Positions 28,751 through 39,127 of a DNA stretch of 64,000 bases are shown here, piece after piece. The DNA comes from Oscillospiraceae bacterium (GTDB taxonomy: Bacteria > Bacillota > Clostridia > Oscillospirales > Oscillospiraceae). Within the stretch, counting starts at the first letter, position 1, and each line of letters opens with the position of its first letter. The position numbers and the translations under genes were made by a program. The notes below the pieces were generated by a model. It was not told the origin of the DNA, made no database searches, and was given only the letters and a program-made list of their open reading frames with translations. Location of the stretch: assembly GCA_009777775.1 (NCBI GenBank), contig WRLE01000014.1, positions 36,114 through 100,113 on the forward strand, read 5' to 3'.

Positions 28751-30316
28751 CTACTCCCGTTGATTATCTAGCTGAGCTCGAAGCTTTTCGATTTCAGCAT
28801 CTTTATCCGCTAATGCAGCATCTTTGTCCGCTATTGCAGCATCTTTATCCGCAAATGCAGCGTCTTTATCTGCTATTGCAGCATCTTTGTCCGCAACGAC
28901 TTCTTCCCATTTTGCACGTTCACGTGACTCCCCGCGTTGTTCGGCATCTGCTAGAGCAGATGCTTCTCTACTCTTAGCATCAGCGCGCAGACGTTCCAAT
29001 TCACGAAACTGTGGTGACACCACGACTTCTCTGTATGCATGAATCGCTTCGTTCACGACCGGTACCTCAAAATCCTCTAGCTTCGGAGTAGCACCATATA
29101 CACCTAGTAGATACTGTTTCAAAATTTTGCTATCTTTCCGCACACCATTAAAATCGTTTAATGAATAAAGAGTGCTAACACCGTATTCATCTTTTTCCGT
29201 GAAATATACTTGGTCGCGACGTATATCTTCATCAAGCAATAGCACATCATGTGTATTGCATATTAGTTGCGCATTATTTGGATTTTGGCTTATGGAGTTA
29301 AACATCATAACAAGGTGACGAACAAGCATGGGGTGGAGTCGAGCATCAATTTCATCAATAAATACTACACCTCCATTTTCAAGAGTGCTGAGGATTGGTC
29401 CAGATATTTCAAATAACTTCTTTGTTCCAGCAGATTCCAGCTGCACGGGAAGGGAGACAGCTCCAATGCGTTCCCAAGCTTCATCATATAAATCATGTTT
29501 TGCCATTACTGAAACCGCTCGACCTGGCGAAAACGACTCAAGATACCGCTTCTTTACCGCTTTCTGGATAAATTCTAATTCATCTTCATTTACTGTTATT
29601 TCTATTTCAAGATCATTTATACCAACACCAGCACTTTGGATAAGACTAAGCACATTATTAGTACCATCGCTCGTACCTTCAATATAATCCACTGTTGCAT
29701 TTAATAAATAACTTGTATCTTGTGCATCAAATATATTGATATTATCAAACCAGTTGTAAATACTCATTGCTATTTCATTGTTACCACCGTTCGCCCAATA
29801 TAAAAACAAATTATCTCTCCGAGTGTTTTTAACAAGATTTTTTACATTCGACATATCTTTACTAATGATTGTGATGTCATTGTAATCAGGGCTTGTACGT
29901 GTGAAAACAAGCGTTTTTCTACTATTCTTTCTATATAGGTACTCTTTATTTACTTCCCCCGCAAGCAGCTCGAAGCCATATTCGTATTGAGTCCCATTTA
30001 CTATGATAACTATTTCAAAAAGGCTTGGTACTTCCTCTGACTTCTTAGAAAATGCAAAGTTATCGATATTTGCAATATTTTTACTCTGTGTAGTAAGCTC
30101 ACTAAGTACAACAGCTTTCATATAATCTATTGCTTTAATAAAATTCGTTTTCCCGCTTCCGTTAGCACCATAAACAAAAGCACTTTTTAATAACTCTCCA
30201 TATTTTGTTTTAGTAGTATTCAACTCACTAAACTGCGTATCTTTACCCGTTTTCATAGAAAATGTGTTTTCTCCATAAAAAGACATAAAGTTGCTGAATG
30301 TAAACCCTATTAGCAT
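28751..30316 (-). CDS. AAA_15-type ATPase with C-terminal heptad-repeat coiled coil
   Basis: 521-residue SMC/OLD-like ATPase (COG1106 type). Walker A GANGSGKT (50-57), the signature-like ESAGTKKLFEI, Walker B VVFIDEIDARLHP and a histidine in ICNTHDVLLL are all present. The C-terminal 60 residues are a coiled coil with nearly perfect seven-residue repeats (DKDAAIA). The start at 30316 is chosen for the TTGGAGA site and because the conserved MLIGFTFSNFMSF begins there; an ATG at 30382 also exists. It lies 131 bases after the TOPRIM-like gene, same strand, and may form a three-gene unit with it and the ATPase upstream. Confidence 0.85.
   Translation of the reverse strand: MLIGFTFSNFMSFYGENTFSMKTGKDTQFSELNTTKTKYGELLKSAFVYGANGSGKTNFIKAIDYMKAVVLSELTTQSKNIANIDNFAFSKKSEEVPSLFEIVIIVNGTQYEYGFELLAGEVNKEYLYRKNSRKTLVFTRTSPDYNDITIISKDMSNVKNLVKNTRRDNLFLYWANGGNNEIAMSIYNWFDNINIFDAQDTSYLLNATVDYIEGTSDGTNNVLSLIQSAGVGINDLEIEITVNEDELEFIQKAVKKRYLESFSPGRAVSVMAKHDLYDEAWERIGAVSLPVQLESAGTKKLFEISGPILSTLENGGVVFIDEIDARLHPMLVRHLVMMFNSISQNPNNAQLICNTHDVLLLDEDIRRDQVYFTEKDEYGVSTLYSLNDFNGVRKDSKILKQYLLGVYGATPKLEDFEVPVVNEAIHAYREVVVSPQFRELERLRADAKSREASALADAEQRGESRERAKWEEVVADKDAAIADKDAAFADKDAAIADKDAALADKDAEIEKLRAQLDNQRE
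28797..28894. repeat. 21-base tandem repeat coding for a heptad coiled coil
   Basis: 4.7 units of 21 bases (GCATCTTTATCCGCTAATGCA and variants) in register with the reading frame of the ATPase gene. Copy number can easily change between strains without breaking the frame. Confidence 0.85.
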
Positions 30317-30447
30317 ATCAATGTCTCCAATTACTCTATCAAATATAATGTACATTATGTACTCTAACCACGCAGAAGTCAATACTTAATACACGCTATT
30401 TGTGAATTGTTCACAATTTAATCTAATAACATATTATACATGTAACA

Positions 30448-31170
30448 CTAATTCTCAAATACACTTGAAAAATCCCTTTTTATTTGTTTTGCTTCCATAG
30501 ATAGAAAAACATTAAAATTAGAACATCGTTGCAGTGAATTCGTTCCAAACTTAATGAACGACCAAGTTTCGTCATATGTATAACCAATGCTTAATTCCAG
30601 TGAACTAAAAAACTCATGAAAACCTTTAAGATCATTTACATACTTGCTTCGAAAATTGTTTGCTACCTCTGCTTTACCACTTCGAGTCAAATTAGCATCA
30701 TTACAAATAACATGATCTAAATTGCATGAAAAGAAATATACGCTAAAAGGAATATTGTTATAAACTTTTGGAAGTGAAATAAGATGGTTGAGATTGCGGC
30801 ATTTCTGTAAATGTGTTTTTTCAAGCCCTTCTGGATTTATATACCTAATAGTATCATTATCGTAATATGCTTCGTCATATAAATTGTCATATAAAATAGA
30901 ATCTTGGTTGATATATGCTCCATCCGTATCAACCAGTAGAACCACCTCTGCATAATCTTGTGTCTGATATTTATTTACACTGATATGCTTTTTTATAATG
31001 GCACCAATTCTAGCGACAATACCTTCGTTAGAATACTTTGTTGTTATATCACCTTCAGTCACCTCAACTTTAACAAGCTCATTAGAAAGCAATCTTTCCA
31101 ATGGCAATGCTAATGCTAATTCATCATTTACTCCCTCCACAATAAAAAGCACTACCTTCTTCTTAGCCAT
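30448..31170 (-). CDS. TOPRIM-like (OLD/DUF4435-type) nuclease-like protein
   Basis: 240 residues. The TOPRIM pattern is visible: a strand ending in the glutamate of FIVEGVNDE (about 9-17) and the later DxD of VVLLVDTDGAY. This matches the effector half of ATPase-TOPRIM defence pairs such as PARIS (AriB) or related AbiL/OLD systems; I cannot say which. The ATG at 31170 follows GGGGGAGGAG and overlaps the end of the ATPase gene by eight bases, so the two proteins are very likely made together and act together. The family cleaves nucleic acids once released or activated by the ATPase partner. Confidence 0.7.
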   Translation of the reverse strand: MAKKKVVLFIVEGVNDELALALPLERLLSNELVKVEVTEGDITTKYSNEGIVARIGAIIKKHISVNKYQTQDYAEVVLLVDTDGAYINQDSILYDNLYDEAYYDNDTIRYINPEGLEKTHLQKCRNLNHLISLPKVYNNIPFSVYFFSCNLDHVICNDANLTRSGKAEVANNFRSKYVNDLKGFHEFFSSLELSIGYTYDETWSFIKFGTNSLQRCSNFNVFLSMEAKQIKRDFSSVFEN

Positions 31171-32539
31171 CGATTGCTCCTCCCCCTGCTTGCCAAAAAG
31201 CATAAGCTAATGCATTTTTACTCTCGCCATTATACAATTCGAAATTATCATCCCCCAATGATATAAGACGAAAATACACATCCCGTAGATTATTCGTTGC
31301 TTTAATTTTTACGGTCTTGTATCGGTCCATTGGGTCTGTTGTTGTAAAACAAATTGACTCGTCGCCAAGCTTTTCTAATGGTCTTAAATTATGTGAAGTA
31401 AAAATGAACTGCCCTTTACCCGTAGTGTTTATTACACTTACCAGCTCACCCAACAAAAACTCAAAAATGCTAGAATCAAATTCATCGACAACAAGCACAA
31501 CCTTCGGGTTGTTATATGCAGCTATAAAAAGAGAAAGAAAAGAAACAATCTTCTTAGTACCCAAGGACTCATGCCTCAGAGGAAGCAAAACTCCAGAATC
31601 TTTTTCTGCGAATAGTTCTACCTCATAATCATCAGAATCCTCGTCAAGGGAAACCTTTCTGCTCTTATAATCAATTCGAAGCCCTGGTATTACGTTTTGT
31701 AATGCCGTATTAAGTGATGGAATTGCTTTTATTAATTCTGAAAACACTTCATCGCTAATAACAGAGATGCTATTAAACGAAAACGATATTAAACCAAGAG
31801 ATCCACCAGCAGCATCCTCGTTAACAAAATAAATCGGAAACGGTATGTCTTGTTGAGTCTCCCCTCCCACTACAAACAAGCGGACAATCGCAAAGAAGCG
31901 TATTGTGCTCATTATTGTTTTGAATTCATGTTTACTATTCTGACTCGAAGCTTCCAGCATACTGTTTGAAAAAATAAATGAACGAGAGCCATAAAATGCA
32001 AGCAGCTTGTCTTGCTCCAGCTTTTTGAGCTCATTGCGATTACTACCAAATAGCAGCTTTTGTTTGTCTTTGGGTGATAAAAGCTTTTCATTTTCATTCG
32101 TCTGCGCTACCGTTTGTTTACGAAACCTAGTACCATTGATTAATCCAGAAACTTCAAGGCTTTCGCTAACAACTGCAATGAAAGATTTATCATTTTCGTT
32201 TGGGTCTATCCGCTGTTCCAACTCACATTGATAAAATGCAGTGTAGTCGGTATGCTCTTTTTCTATAACTTTTAGTTCGACATAAATGCTAGCAGAGTTT
32301 TCACCATTAGCGATGCTGTCTAGATAACGATCCGAAATACGCTCACCAGAGAATAAAGCTTTTAGTATAGATAGAGCTTCAACAACAACAGTTTTACCAG
32401 ACCCATTTTGTCCATATATCCCCATAACGCTTGCTTTTTCATCACGTAAGTCTTCGGACACTTTAAAATTAATTAGTCCATGTTTGACACATTTTATATT
32501 ATTTATCGTTAAACTGTTAATCCTGACTATAGCAGCCAT
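31163..32539 (-). CDS. AAA_15-type ATPase, partner of the TOPRIM-like protein
   Basis: 458 residues, SMC/OLD-like. Walker A GQNGSGKT (43-50), signature-like ESLGTKKIVSF, Walker B VVLVVDEFDSSI, and the switch histidine in IFTSHNLRPLE. Such ATPases act as sensors of phage infection in two-gene abortive systems. The stop overlaps the start of the TOPRIM-like gene. AAAGGAG precedes the ATG. The upstream gap (32540-32890, 351 bases) holds the terminator of the neighbouring gene and no other feature I can support. Confidence 0.82.
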   Translation of the reverse strand: MAAIVRINSLTINNIKCVKHGLINFKVSEDLRDEKASVMGIYGQNGSGKTVVVEALSILKALFSGERISDRYLDSIANGENSASIYVELKVIEKEHTDYTAFYQCELEQRIDPNENDKSFIAVVSESLEVSGLINGTRFRKQTVAQTNENEKLLSPKDKQKLLFGSNRNELKKLEQDKLLAFYGSRSFIFSNSMLEASSQNSKHEFKTIMSTIRFFAIVRLFVVGGETQQDIPFPIYFVNEDAAGGSLGLISFSFNSISVISDEVFSELIKAIPSLNTALQNVIPGLRIDYKSRKVSLDEDSDDYEVELFAEKDSGVLLPLRHESLGTKKIVSFLSLFIAAYNNPKVVLVVDEFDSSIFEFLLGELVSVINTTGKGQFIFTSHNLRPLEKLGDESICFTTTDPMDRYKTVKIKATNNLRDVYFRLISLGDDNFELYNGESKNALAYAFWQAGGGAIDG

Positions 32540-32749
32540 TTATAATTACTCCTTTAATATAAACGGATTCATATTAGATGATTATAACACAACACAGCCA
32601 ATTACGCAAGAATTATATCGTATTTTGGCATATTTTATTCTATATTGATACGTTGTTATACGATTAAAGCGCGATAAATGAATTTATAAGTACTAGCAAT
32701 CAGGATTCCAAATCATCTAGTATAATCGTGTAAAATACCTGTCAATAAC

Positions 32750-32779
32750 CAAAACCCCTGCCAACCGGTAGGGGTTTTG
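32750..32779 (-). terminator. Intrinsic terminator downstream of the DUF262 gene
   Basis: CAAAACCCCTGCC pairs with GGTAGGGGTTTTG (one G-T pair), T-rich on both sides. It lies about 110 bases after the DUF262 stop codon on the minus strand. Confidence 0.7.
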
Positions 32780-32890
32780 ATTATAATCGTTAAACTATAT
32801 TTTTCAATAACTCGTTAATAACTTGGTATTGATAGGTCTATTCTTTTCGAGGCCAAACGCTGTATTTTTTGTTGCCAACGCACATCCTAA

Positions 32891-34813
32891 TCATATTGTA
32901 ACATAATTTGACTCGATATAAGTTTTGAATTTTTCTATATCTGTAAAAGGTTTAAATCCATTTTGGATGACTAATTTCTGGTTTTCTATACTTTCATTAA
33001 TCAATAAAGCAATTGGCTCGCTAAGTCCAGCTTGTATACCTTCTGGCCATGCAAGATCAATAATCATTAGCTCATTATTTTCATTATCAATAAGAGGATA
33101 ATTTATCTCACCTTGTAAAAGTTCAAAATCTAGCATCCATTTTCGTATATCATGTAATGTGTCATCATCATGTTGCTCGGTATAACTAACTTCTCGATTG
33201 GCAAAGTTTTGAATTTCCACTTTGTTATCTGTGTCTGAAACTAATGATTGTAAAAATTCATTTGTACTCTCTGCCAATATTTCTTTACGTTTTTCAAGAA
33301 ATTGCAAATAATTATCGACTTCCAGAAACTCTTTCTCGATTGGCATCCAATGAGATTCTATAACACCTGGATGCCTCGAAGACAACTCTGGAACGTACTC
33401 TATTGGATATCGATTTGTAATTTTTAAATTAGTTTCTTTCGTTAAAAAAGCATAATTTCCTAGAGCATTTACCTGCGATTTTGTGTAACCATGAGCATAT
33501 AGTAAACTTTTCGGAAAAATGTGATGAACTTCCAAGGTCGAAAATCGACCTAATAGCGCATTTGACAATTCAATGCCTGTATCCCAATCTTTCGCATGAT
33601 TCACACGAGTTAGTAAGTATAATAAAGGATAAAAGCGAGCACTAGTACTCCAGCTAGTAAAGTCAGCAGCACGCACCGTTAAGTCTCCACGATTTTGCTG
33701 TAATATACTAATTAAACCATCAATACCTTCTCCACTTTCGATTATATTTAAATCCTGTGCTAAAACGCTTTCTGTGGCACTAGAATAGCGACCCCAAAGG
33801 AATGTGTGGATGTACCAAAACATAAGCTTATTCCATTCTTCATTAGTAGATAAGTCACCACCATTTATTTTTAAGTATCGAACCATTGTTGGAATTGAGT
33901 AGCGGCTGCCTAACACCCTATCATGATCTAAACCTAGCCGTGATGCTATATGATTTAATATCTTTTCGATTAATTTTGCTACTTCATACAAAGCAGACTT
34001 AAAGTCCGAAATGGGTACATCCGCAAGCTCAGAAAAATATGCTTTACCAGTTAAATAGACTGTTACACAACGTAGCAGCCAGTCAAGGTTGAAACTATAC
34101 AATGAAGTTTCAAATTTTTCAAGAATGTTTCGCATTTCATTTCTTGCGTTAGTCCATTTTGAACAAATAGTAGCTAATGCCAAATCACCTTTACTAAGTT
34201 TAGTCCCACCACTATTTACATTGTTGAAAATTTCAACAACAACATCTATAGTTTTATCTTCGCCAACCACTTCATGAATATGTAAGTCGGTGTTTTTTAT
34301 ACGATCAAGTTTATTTAATCTCTCAATAATGGTATTTATCATTGAGTTATCAAACTGCTCTCCTGATTTTATAACTTCACCGATGTAGTGACCCGCACCT
34401 TTTTGCATCAAATCGGTTACATTGATCCAATTGGAGTTGTCTTTCATTTTAAGCGGCGCATAGAATTCAAACTTTTCTTCATCTAAGTCAAAATAAAGGT
34501 TCGTGAAAGCATTAGTATTGCCTTGAAAAAACTCAGGTGGCTTCCCACGGATTATCCCATATAGACTTGTAATGCGTTGTTGCCCATCAAGTATCATATT
34601 TATCGCGCCTGGAGCAAGTTGCGCATTTCCTCGCGTCAAATCATCATCTGATGGAGTAACCCAAACCAAAAGACTTCCAATTGGATATTCATGGTAGAGC
34701 GAATTCATAAGTTTTTTAACTTGATCTCTATTCCATACATAACCTCGTTGGAACTCGGGAAGAGAATAATTTCCATTATCGATTAAGTTGAGTATTGTTT
34801 GTATAGTTTTCAT
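32891..34813 (-). CDS. GmrSD-like DUF262/HNH restriction protein
   Basis: 640 residues. The N-terminal DUF262 (ParB/Srx-like) domain shows YSLPEFQRGYVWNRDQVKKL and the nucleotide-binding motif DGQQR (76-80). The C-terminal part has an HNH-type nuclease motif EVHHIFPKSLL (about 426-436) with N-rich follow-up NALGNYAFLTKETN. This is the arrangement of one-chain GmrSD type IV restriction enzymes, which cut modified DNA with NTP help; SspE of phosphorothioate systems is similar, but no ssp or dnd genes are near. Forms the edge of the defence island. No partner gene is seen in the same unit. Confidence 0.85.
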   Translation of the reverse strand: MKTIQTILNLIDNGNYSLPEFQRGYVWNRDQVKKLMNSLYHEYPIGSLLVWVTPSDDDLTRGNAQLAPGAINMILDGQQRITSLYGIIRGKPPEFFQGNTNAFTNLYFDLDEEKFEFYAPLKMKDNSNWINVTDLMQKGAGHYIGEVIKSGEQFDNSMINTIIERLNKLDRIKNTDLHIHEVVGEDKTIDVVVEIFNNVNSGGTKLSKGDLALATICSKWTNARNEMRNILEKFETSLYSFNLDWLLRCVTVYLTGKAYFSELADVPISDFKSALYEVAKLIEKILNHIASRLGLDHDRVLGSRYSIPTMVRYLKINGGDLSTNEEWNKLMFWYIHTFLWGRYSSATESVLAQDLNIIESGEGIDGLISILQQNRGDLTVRAADFTSWSTSARFYPLLYLLTRVNHAKDWDTGIELSNALLGRFSTLEVHHIFPKSLLYAHGYTKSQVNALGNYAFLTKETNLKITNRYPIEYVPELSSRHPGVIESHWMPIEKEFLEVDNYLQFLEKRKEILAESTNEFLQSLVSDTDNKVEIQNFANREVSYTEQHDDDTLHDIRKWMLDFELLQGEINYPLIDNENNELMIIDLAWPEGIQAGLSEPIALLINESIENQKLVIQNGFKPFTDIEKFKTYIESNYVTI

Positions 34814-34967
34814 ATTACCCCATTTTACACCTTTTTTTTTGCGCTTTCACAGCAATGATTCCATAGATTCATGATAATATGCAAAAACTAGCTAACCCAA
34901 TAGTATTTGCTGATACTTTTCATGAAGATAAACATAAACTAAACTGATTAATACATATTATCTACTA

Positions 34968-36647
34968 CTAAAAATGAGAAATAATGTCACAAAATTCTTC
35001 AATTTTTTTGTTTATCTCAGTATAATTATCACCAGTAACACCTATGTAATACTTAATCTTTGGTTCAGTTCCAGATGGACGCACAACGAACCAACTTCCA
35101 TCTTCAAAATAAAATTTCAATGTGTTTGATTTTGGTAAATCATCTACTCCTTTTAAATAATCGATTTTATCTGAAAACTTCATATTTTTAAAAATATCTT
35201 GTGGACTTTCACGAAATTTGTTCATTATTCGTTCAATTTGCAATGCACCATTGATACCCGAATATGTTTTATTTATAAGTTTTTCGTTAGTGTAACCATA
35301 CCTATTGTAAATAAATTCTAGTGCATCATGTAATGTCATTCCTATTGATTTGTAGTAAAGTGCCATTTCACATATTAGTACAGCCGCAATAATAGCATCC
35401 TTATCTTTTACAAAATCACCTGCAAGATAACCATAGCTTTCTTCAAATCCATATATGAAACTAAACTCCTTGCTCTCATTCCATTCTGATATTTTTTCCC
35501 CGATGTATTTAAACCCAGTTAGCGTTTCAATAATCGTTACATCATAAAAATCACATATTTTTCGTGCAAGTTCTGAAGTAACTATTGTTTTAATAATAGC
35601 TGAGTTTTTCGGAAGCTCGTTTATATCTTTTAGCGATGAAATAATATAATCGCAGAGTAGACACCCAATTTGATTACCAGTAAAATAAAAATAATCGTAT
35701 TTTTCTTTAAGAGCAAGCACACCAATCCGATCACAGTCCGGGTCTGTAGCTATTATGATATCAGCTTCATTAATCAGAGCTTGTTTTATCGAAAGCATAA
35801 AGGCATCAGGGTCTTCAGGGTTTGGAGATTGAACAGTTGGAAAATCACCATTTGGTTCATCTTGTTCAGAAACTGTAAAAAGACTAGTGAACCCAATTTT
35901 TCGTAGTACTGCTTTAACAGGAATTTCACCAGTTCCATGTAGCGGTGAATATACTATTTTTAATTTTTCGGCATCTTTTTTTACTAATTCTTTTCTTATG
36001 ACTAAACTCTCAACACTGTCATAATAAAGACTATTTATAGAATCAAGATCTCTTATAAGTCCTCGCATTTTATAAGCATATAAACTATCAAATATATCAT
36101 CAGAAAAAAAATTATGTTTTTCAATAAAGGTTGAAATATCATTTGCTGCTTCATCTGTTATTTGATAACCTTCTGCATTATATACTTTATATCCATTATA
36201 GTTGCTTGGATTGTGAGAAGCAGTTATAACAATACCAACAAATGCTTTTTTTTGAACAATTGCATATGACAATATTGGAGTTGGTTGTTGTGTTTTAAAT
36301 GAATAAACAGTTATACCTCTATGGCATAGTACTTTTGTAGTTATTTCAGCAAACTCTTTTGAAAAGTGTCGTGTATCATATGCGATACATACACTATTCC
36401 CATTATTACTAATAATATAATCAGCAACACCTTGAGTAATTTTTTGCACAGTATAAATATTCATCCGATTAGTACCAGCACCAAGAATTCCTCGAATTCC
36501 GCCAGTTCCAAAATCTAGTGAACACCAAAATCGATCAGAAATAGCATTTTCGTCATTATTAATTTCAACAAGCTCATTATATAATTGCTTGTCATGTTTC
36601 GTGTTTAACAACCATTTATTATACTCGTTGACAACATCATTAGTCAT
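34968..36647 (-). CDS. pgcA: Phosphoglucomutase/phosphomannomutase
   Basis: Converts hexose 6-phosphate to 1-phosphate; next to ManC and Gmd the likely job is mannose-6-P to mannose-1-P. The 559-residue protein has the phosphoserine loop [13 protein letters not shown] (Ser144), the metal-binding loop DPDCDRIG, the sugar-binding [12 protein letters not shown] and the phosphate-binding [12 protein letters not shown]. Start has an AAAGGTT site. It is the last gene of the long minus-strand glycan run and follows gmd by 11 bases. Confidence 0.93.
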   Translation of the reverse strand: MTNDVVNEYNKWLLNTKHDKQLYNELVEINNDENAISDRFWCSLDFGTGGIRGILGAGTNRMNIYTVQKITQGVADYIISNNGNSVCIAYDTRHFSKEFAEITTKVLCHRGITVYSFKTQQPTPILSYAIVQKKAFVGIVITASHNPSNYNGYKVYNAEGYQITDEAANDISTFIEKHNFFSDDIFDSLYAYKMRGLIRDLDSINSLYYDSVESLVIRKELVKKDAEKLKIVYSPLHGTGEIPVKAVLRKIGFTSLFTVSEQDEPNGDFPTVQSPNPEDPDAFMLSIKQALINEADIIIATDPDCDRIGVLALKEKYDYFYFTGNQIGCLLCDYIISSLKDINELPKNSAIIKTIVTSELARKICDFYDVTIIETLTGFKYIGEKISEWNESKEFSFIYGFEESYGYLAGDFVKDKDAIIAAVLICEMALYYKSIGMTLHDALEFIYNRYGYTNEKLINKTYSGINGALQIERIMNKFRESPQDIFKNMKFSDKIDYLKGVDDLPKSNTLKFYFEDGSWFVVRPSGTEPKIKYYIGVTGDNYTEINKKIEEFCDIISHF

Positions 36648-36658
36648 ATTATTAACCT

Positions 36659-37678
36659 TTATGTAATTAGTTGCTTATATGATGCTAGATCATGAGATAC
36701 CATCCTACGAACAAGCTCATCAAAACTAACATCATGCGACCACAAAAGGCGCTCTTTTGCTTTTGATGCATCGCCAATTAATATATCTACTTCAGCAGGG
36801 CGGTAAAATTCACTATTTATTCTAACTATTACCTTTCCACTTTTTGCATCGATACCAATTTCATTAATCCCTTCACCTTCAAAATGTAAATCATATCCAG
36901 CATATTCAAAAGCCTTTTGAGTAAACTCGCGCACAGAATGTGTTTCTCCAGACGCTATTACAAACTCCTCTGCTTTATCTTGCTGTAGCATCATCCACAT
37001 TGCCTTAACATAGTCTTCAGCATGACCCCAATCACGTTTTGCGGAAATATTACCTAATTCTAAACAATCAACATCACCATTTTTTATAGCAGCTAATGTA
37101 CTGGTAATTTTCCGAGTAACAAATTCTTTCCCTCGACGCTCTGATTCATGGTTAAATAATATCCCTGCACAAGCGAACATATTATAACTCTCACGATAAT
37201 TAATTGTAATCCAATGCCCAAATTGCTTTGCAATACCATATGGACTACGAGGATAAAATGGTGTATTTTCATTACATAAACCATCATTAAGTCCTCCAAA
37301 CAATTCACTTGTCGATGCCTGATAAAACTTTGCATCAGGTTTTGTATTCCGTATAGCTTCGAGCAAATGTAATACACCCAATGCATCAATTTCTGTTGTA
37401 TATACCGGCTGTGTAAAGCTTGTCCCAACAAAACTTTGAGCAGCTAGATTATATACTTCATCAGGTTGGGAAATTTTCAATGCATTAATCAATGATGGTT
37501 GGTCAGTTAAATCACCTTCAATCATAGTCACTTTATTAACAAGATGATTTATATTACCGTAATCTTGTTTGCTCTTTCTCCTATATAATCCATAAACATT
37601 ATAACCTTTCGATAACAACAATTCAGCTAAAAAAGACCCATCTTGACCTGTAATTCCTGTAATGAGAGCATTCTTCAT
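36659..37678 (-). CDS. gmd: GDP-mannose 4,6-dehydratase
   Basis: Makes GDP-4-keto-6-deoxymannose from GDP-mannose, the branch point to rhamnose, fucose, perosamine and related sugars. 339 residues with NAD(P)-binding GITGQDGS (8-15), RRKS and the catalytic S/T-Y-K set in TSELFG and PRSPYGIAK. Its ATG overlaps the manC stop by four bases. No obvious GDP-keto-sugar reductase (fcl/rmd) is adjacent; the SDR gene at 44192 could serve, or the gene lies outside the window. Confidence 0.95.
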   Translation of the reverse strand: MKNALITGITGQDGSFLAELLLSKGYNVYGLYRRKSKQDYGNINHLVNKVTMIEGDLTDQPSLINALKISQPDEVYNLAAQSFVGTSFTQPVYTTEIDALGVLHLLEAIRNTKPDAKFYQASTSELFGGLNDGLCNENTPFYPRSPYGIAKQFGHWITINYRESYNMFACAGILFNHESERRGKEFVTRKITSTLAAIKNGDVDCLELGNISAKRDWGHAEDYVKAMWMMLQQDKAEEFVIASGETHSVREFTQKAFEYAGYDLHFEGEGINEIGIDAKSGKVIVRINSEFYRPAEVDILIGDASKAKERLLWSHDVSFDELVRRMVSHDLASYKQLIT

Positions 37679-39012
37679 GACGCTTCCTCCGTTATAAAGT
37701 CAGGATACCTTTCAATATCGTCTTCAGAAAGTATCGTACCAATTTGTACTTCTGTGATGAGTAAATCAGAGATAGCTTTTATGCTGTGTTTTTGTCCTCG
37801 ATTTATTCTTAAAGTGTCTCCTTCTTTAACTCTTTTTACTTCACCATCTAAAACAAACTCACCATACCCAGATACAATAACCCATATTTCATCTCTGTGG
37901 ATGTGCGTTTGATAACTAATCGCTTTTCCTTTATACAATAAGAGTTGCTTAACTAAACTATTATTTGTTTTTGCTATTACTGTATATTCCCCCCAACGCC
38001 TCTCTTCAAACATCGGTCGTGTATCTTCTAGGTTGTCGACTACTGGTTTTAGTTGCGAACTTTCTACCAAATCAGAAACTAAAATACCATCTGGACTTGC
38101 AGCTATGACTAAGTCCTTCGTACCTAGTGCAATAATGGGTATTTCAAGTTCATTTACTATATAAGTGTTCACTGTCTTTTCTGTTTTTGTATATCCTGAC
38201 ACATTGTATGGCATTTCATCAGCTAGAGTACGCCATGTACCAATATCAGACCATGTTCCTTGATATGGTACAACAGCTACTCGTTGTTCTCGCTCAACAA
38301 CCATATAATCAAAGCTAATTCTATCTAATTCATTATAACGATTTCTCAAGTCATTAAAATCGCTAAAAGCTAATTTTCTTCTGAGTATATCAATGACATA
38401 TTTTAACTTAAAGACAAATACTCCTCCATTCCATAATGCACCCTGTTCTATTAGAGACAAAGCAATATCTTCTTCAGGTTTTTCTACAAATTGCAATACT
38501 TCACTAGCATCTTTAGAAATTTTTTTCCCGGGAATAATATAACCGTATTTTGAAGTAGCTAAAGATGGCTTAATACCAATCAAAGCAAGATTCGCATCGT
38601 CACTGGAAATAATTTTATCAAGCGATTTCAATTTATCAAAAAAACCATGTTCAGTATAAGAATCAACAGGTAAAACAGCTATTGTTTCATTATAATCAAC
38701 ATTCTTTTCATATGCTAAAAATGCACATGATAACGCTATAGCTGGAAATGTATCACGCCGCTCGGGTTCTAGCACTATATTTACATTCTCTCCCATATGC
38801 GAACGAATACTGTCTACTTGTGAAATATTTGTGGCTACTGTTATGTTTATTTGTGGATATGCTTCACATATTTGTCCATACACACGCTGTGCCATAGATT
38901 GAGGATTTCCATACTCGTCAACAAGTATTTTCAAGAACTGCTTTGAACGAATATCATTGGATAAAGGCCACAATCGTTTTCCAGAACCACCTGACAACAT
39001 AATAATTTGCAT
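37675..39012 (-). CDS. manC: Mannose-1-phosphate guanylyltransferase / mannose-6-phosphate isomerase
   Basis: Makes GDP-mannose. 445 residues starting MQIIMLSGGSGKRLWPLS, the nucleotidyl transferase signature; the cupin-type isomerase domain at the C terminus has KAISYQTHIHRDEIWVIVSG and RINRGQKHSI. The start at 39012 has a GAGGT site and matches the family; a longer start at 39054 adds unrelated residues. ATGA overlap with gmd. Together with pgcA and gmd it forms a GDP-deoxymannose supply unit. Confidence 0.95.
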   Translation of the reverse strand: MQIIMLSGGSGKRLWPLSNDIRSKQFLKILVDEYGNPQSMAQRVYGQICEAYPQINITVATNISQVDSIRSHMGENVNIVLEPERRDTFPAIALSCAFLAYEKNVDYNETIAVLPVDSYTEHGFFDKLKSLDKIISSDDANLALIGIKPSLATSKYGYIIPGKKISKDASEVLQFVEKPEEDIALSLIEQGALWNGGVFVFKLKYVIDILRRKLAFSDFNDLRNRYNELDRISFDYMVVEREQRVAVVPYQGTWSDIGTWRTLADEMPYNVSGYTKTEKTVNTYIVNELEIPIIALGTKDLVIAASPDGILVSDLVESSQLKPVVDNLEDTRPMFEERRWGEYTVIAKTNNSLVKQLLLYKGKAISYQTHIHRDEIWVIVSGYGEFVLDGEVKRVKEGDTLRINRGQKHSIKAISDLLITEVQIGTILSEDDIERYPDFITEEAS

Positions 39013-39127
39013 ATTGTTTACCTCGTAATTTTTTCTATTTCCCCTAACACTCAATATTTATAATGAAATATCAGGAAAAGCTTATTATTGAACGATTATT
39101 AATAACGATAATACTAACTTAACTATT

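Noticed and set aside
28824..29042. Plus-strand frame with SAIAASL repeats
   Set aside because: Antisense shadow of the heptad repeats in the ATPase gene.
22720..34813. Prophage or integrative element
   Set aside because: No integrase, capsid, tail, relaxase or attachment-site duplication was seen.
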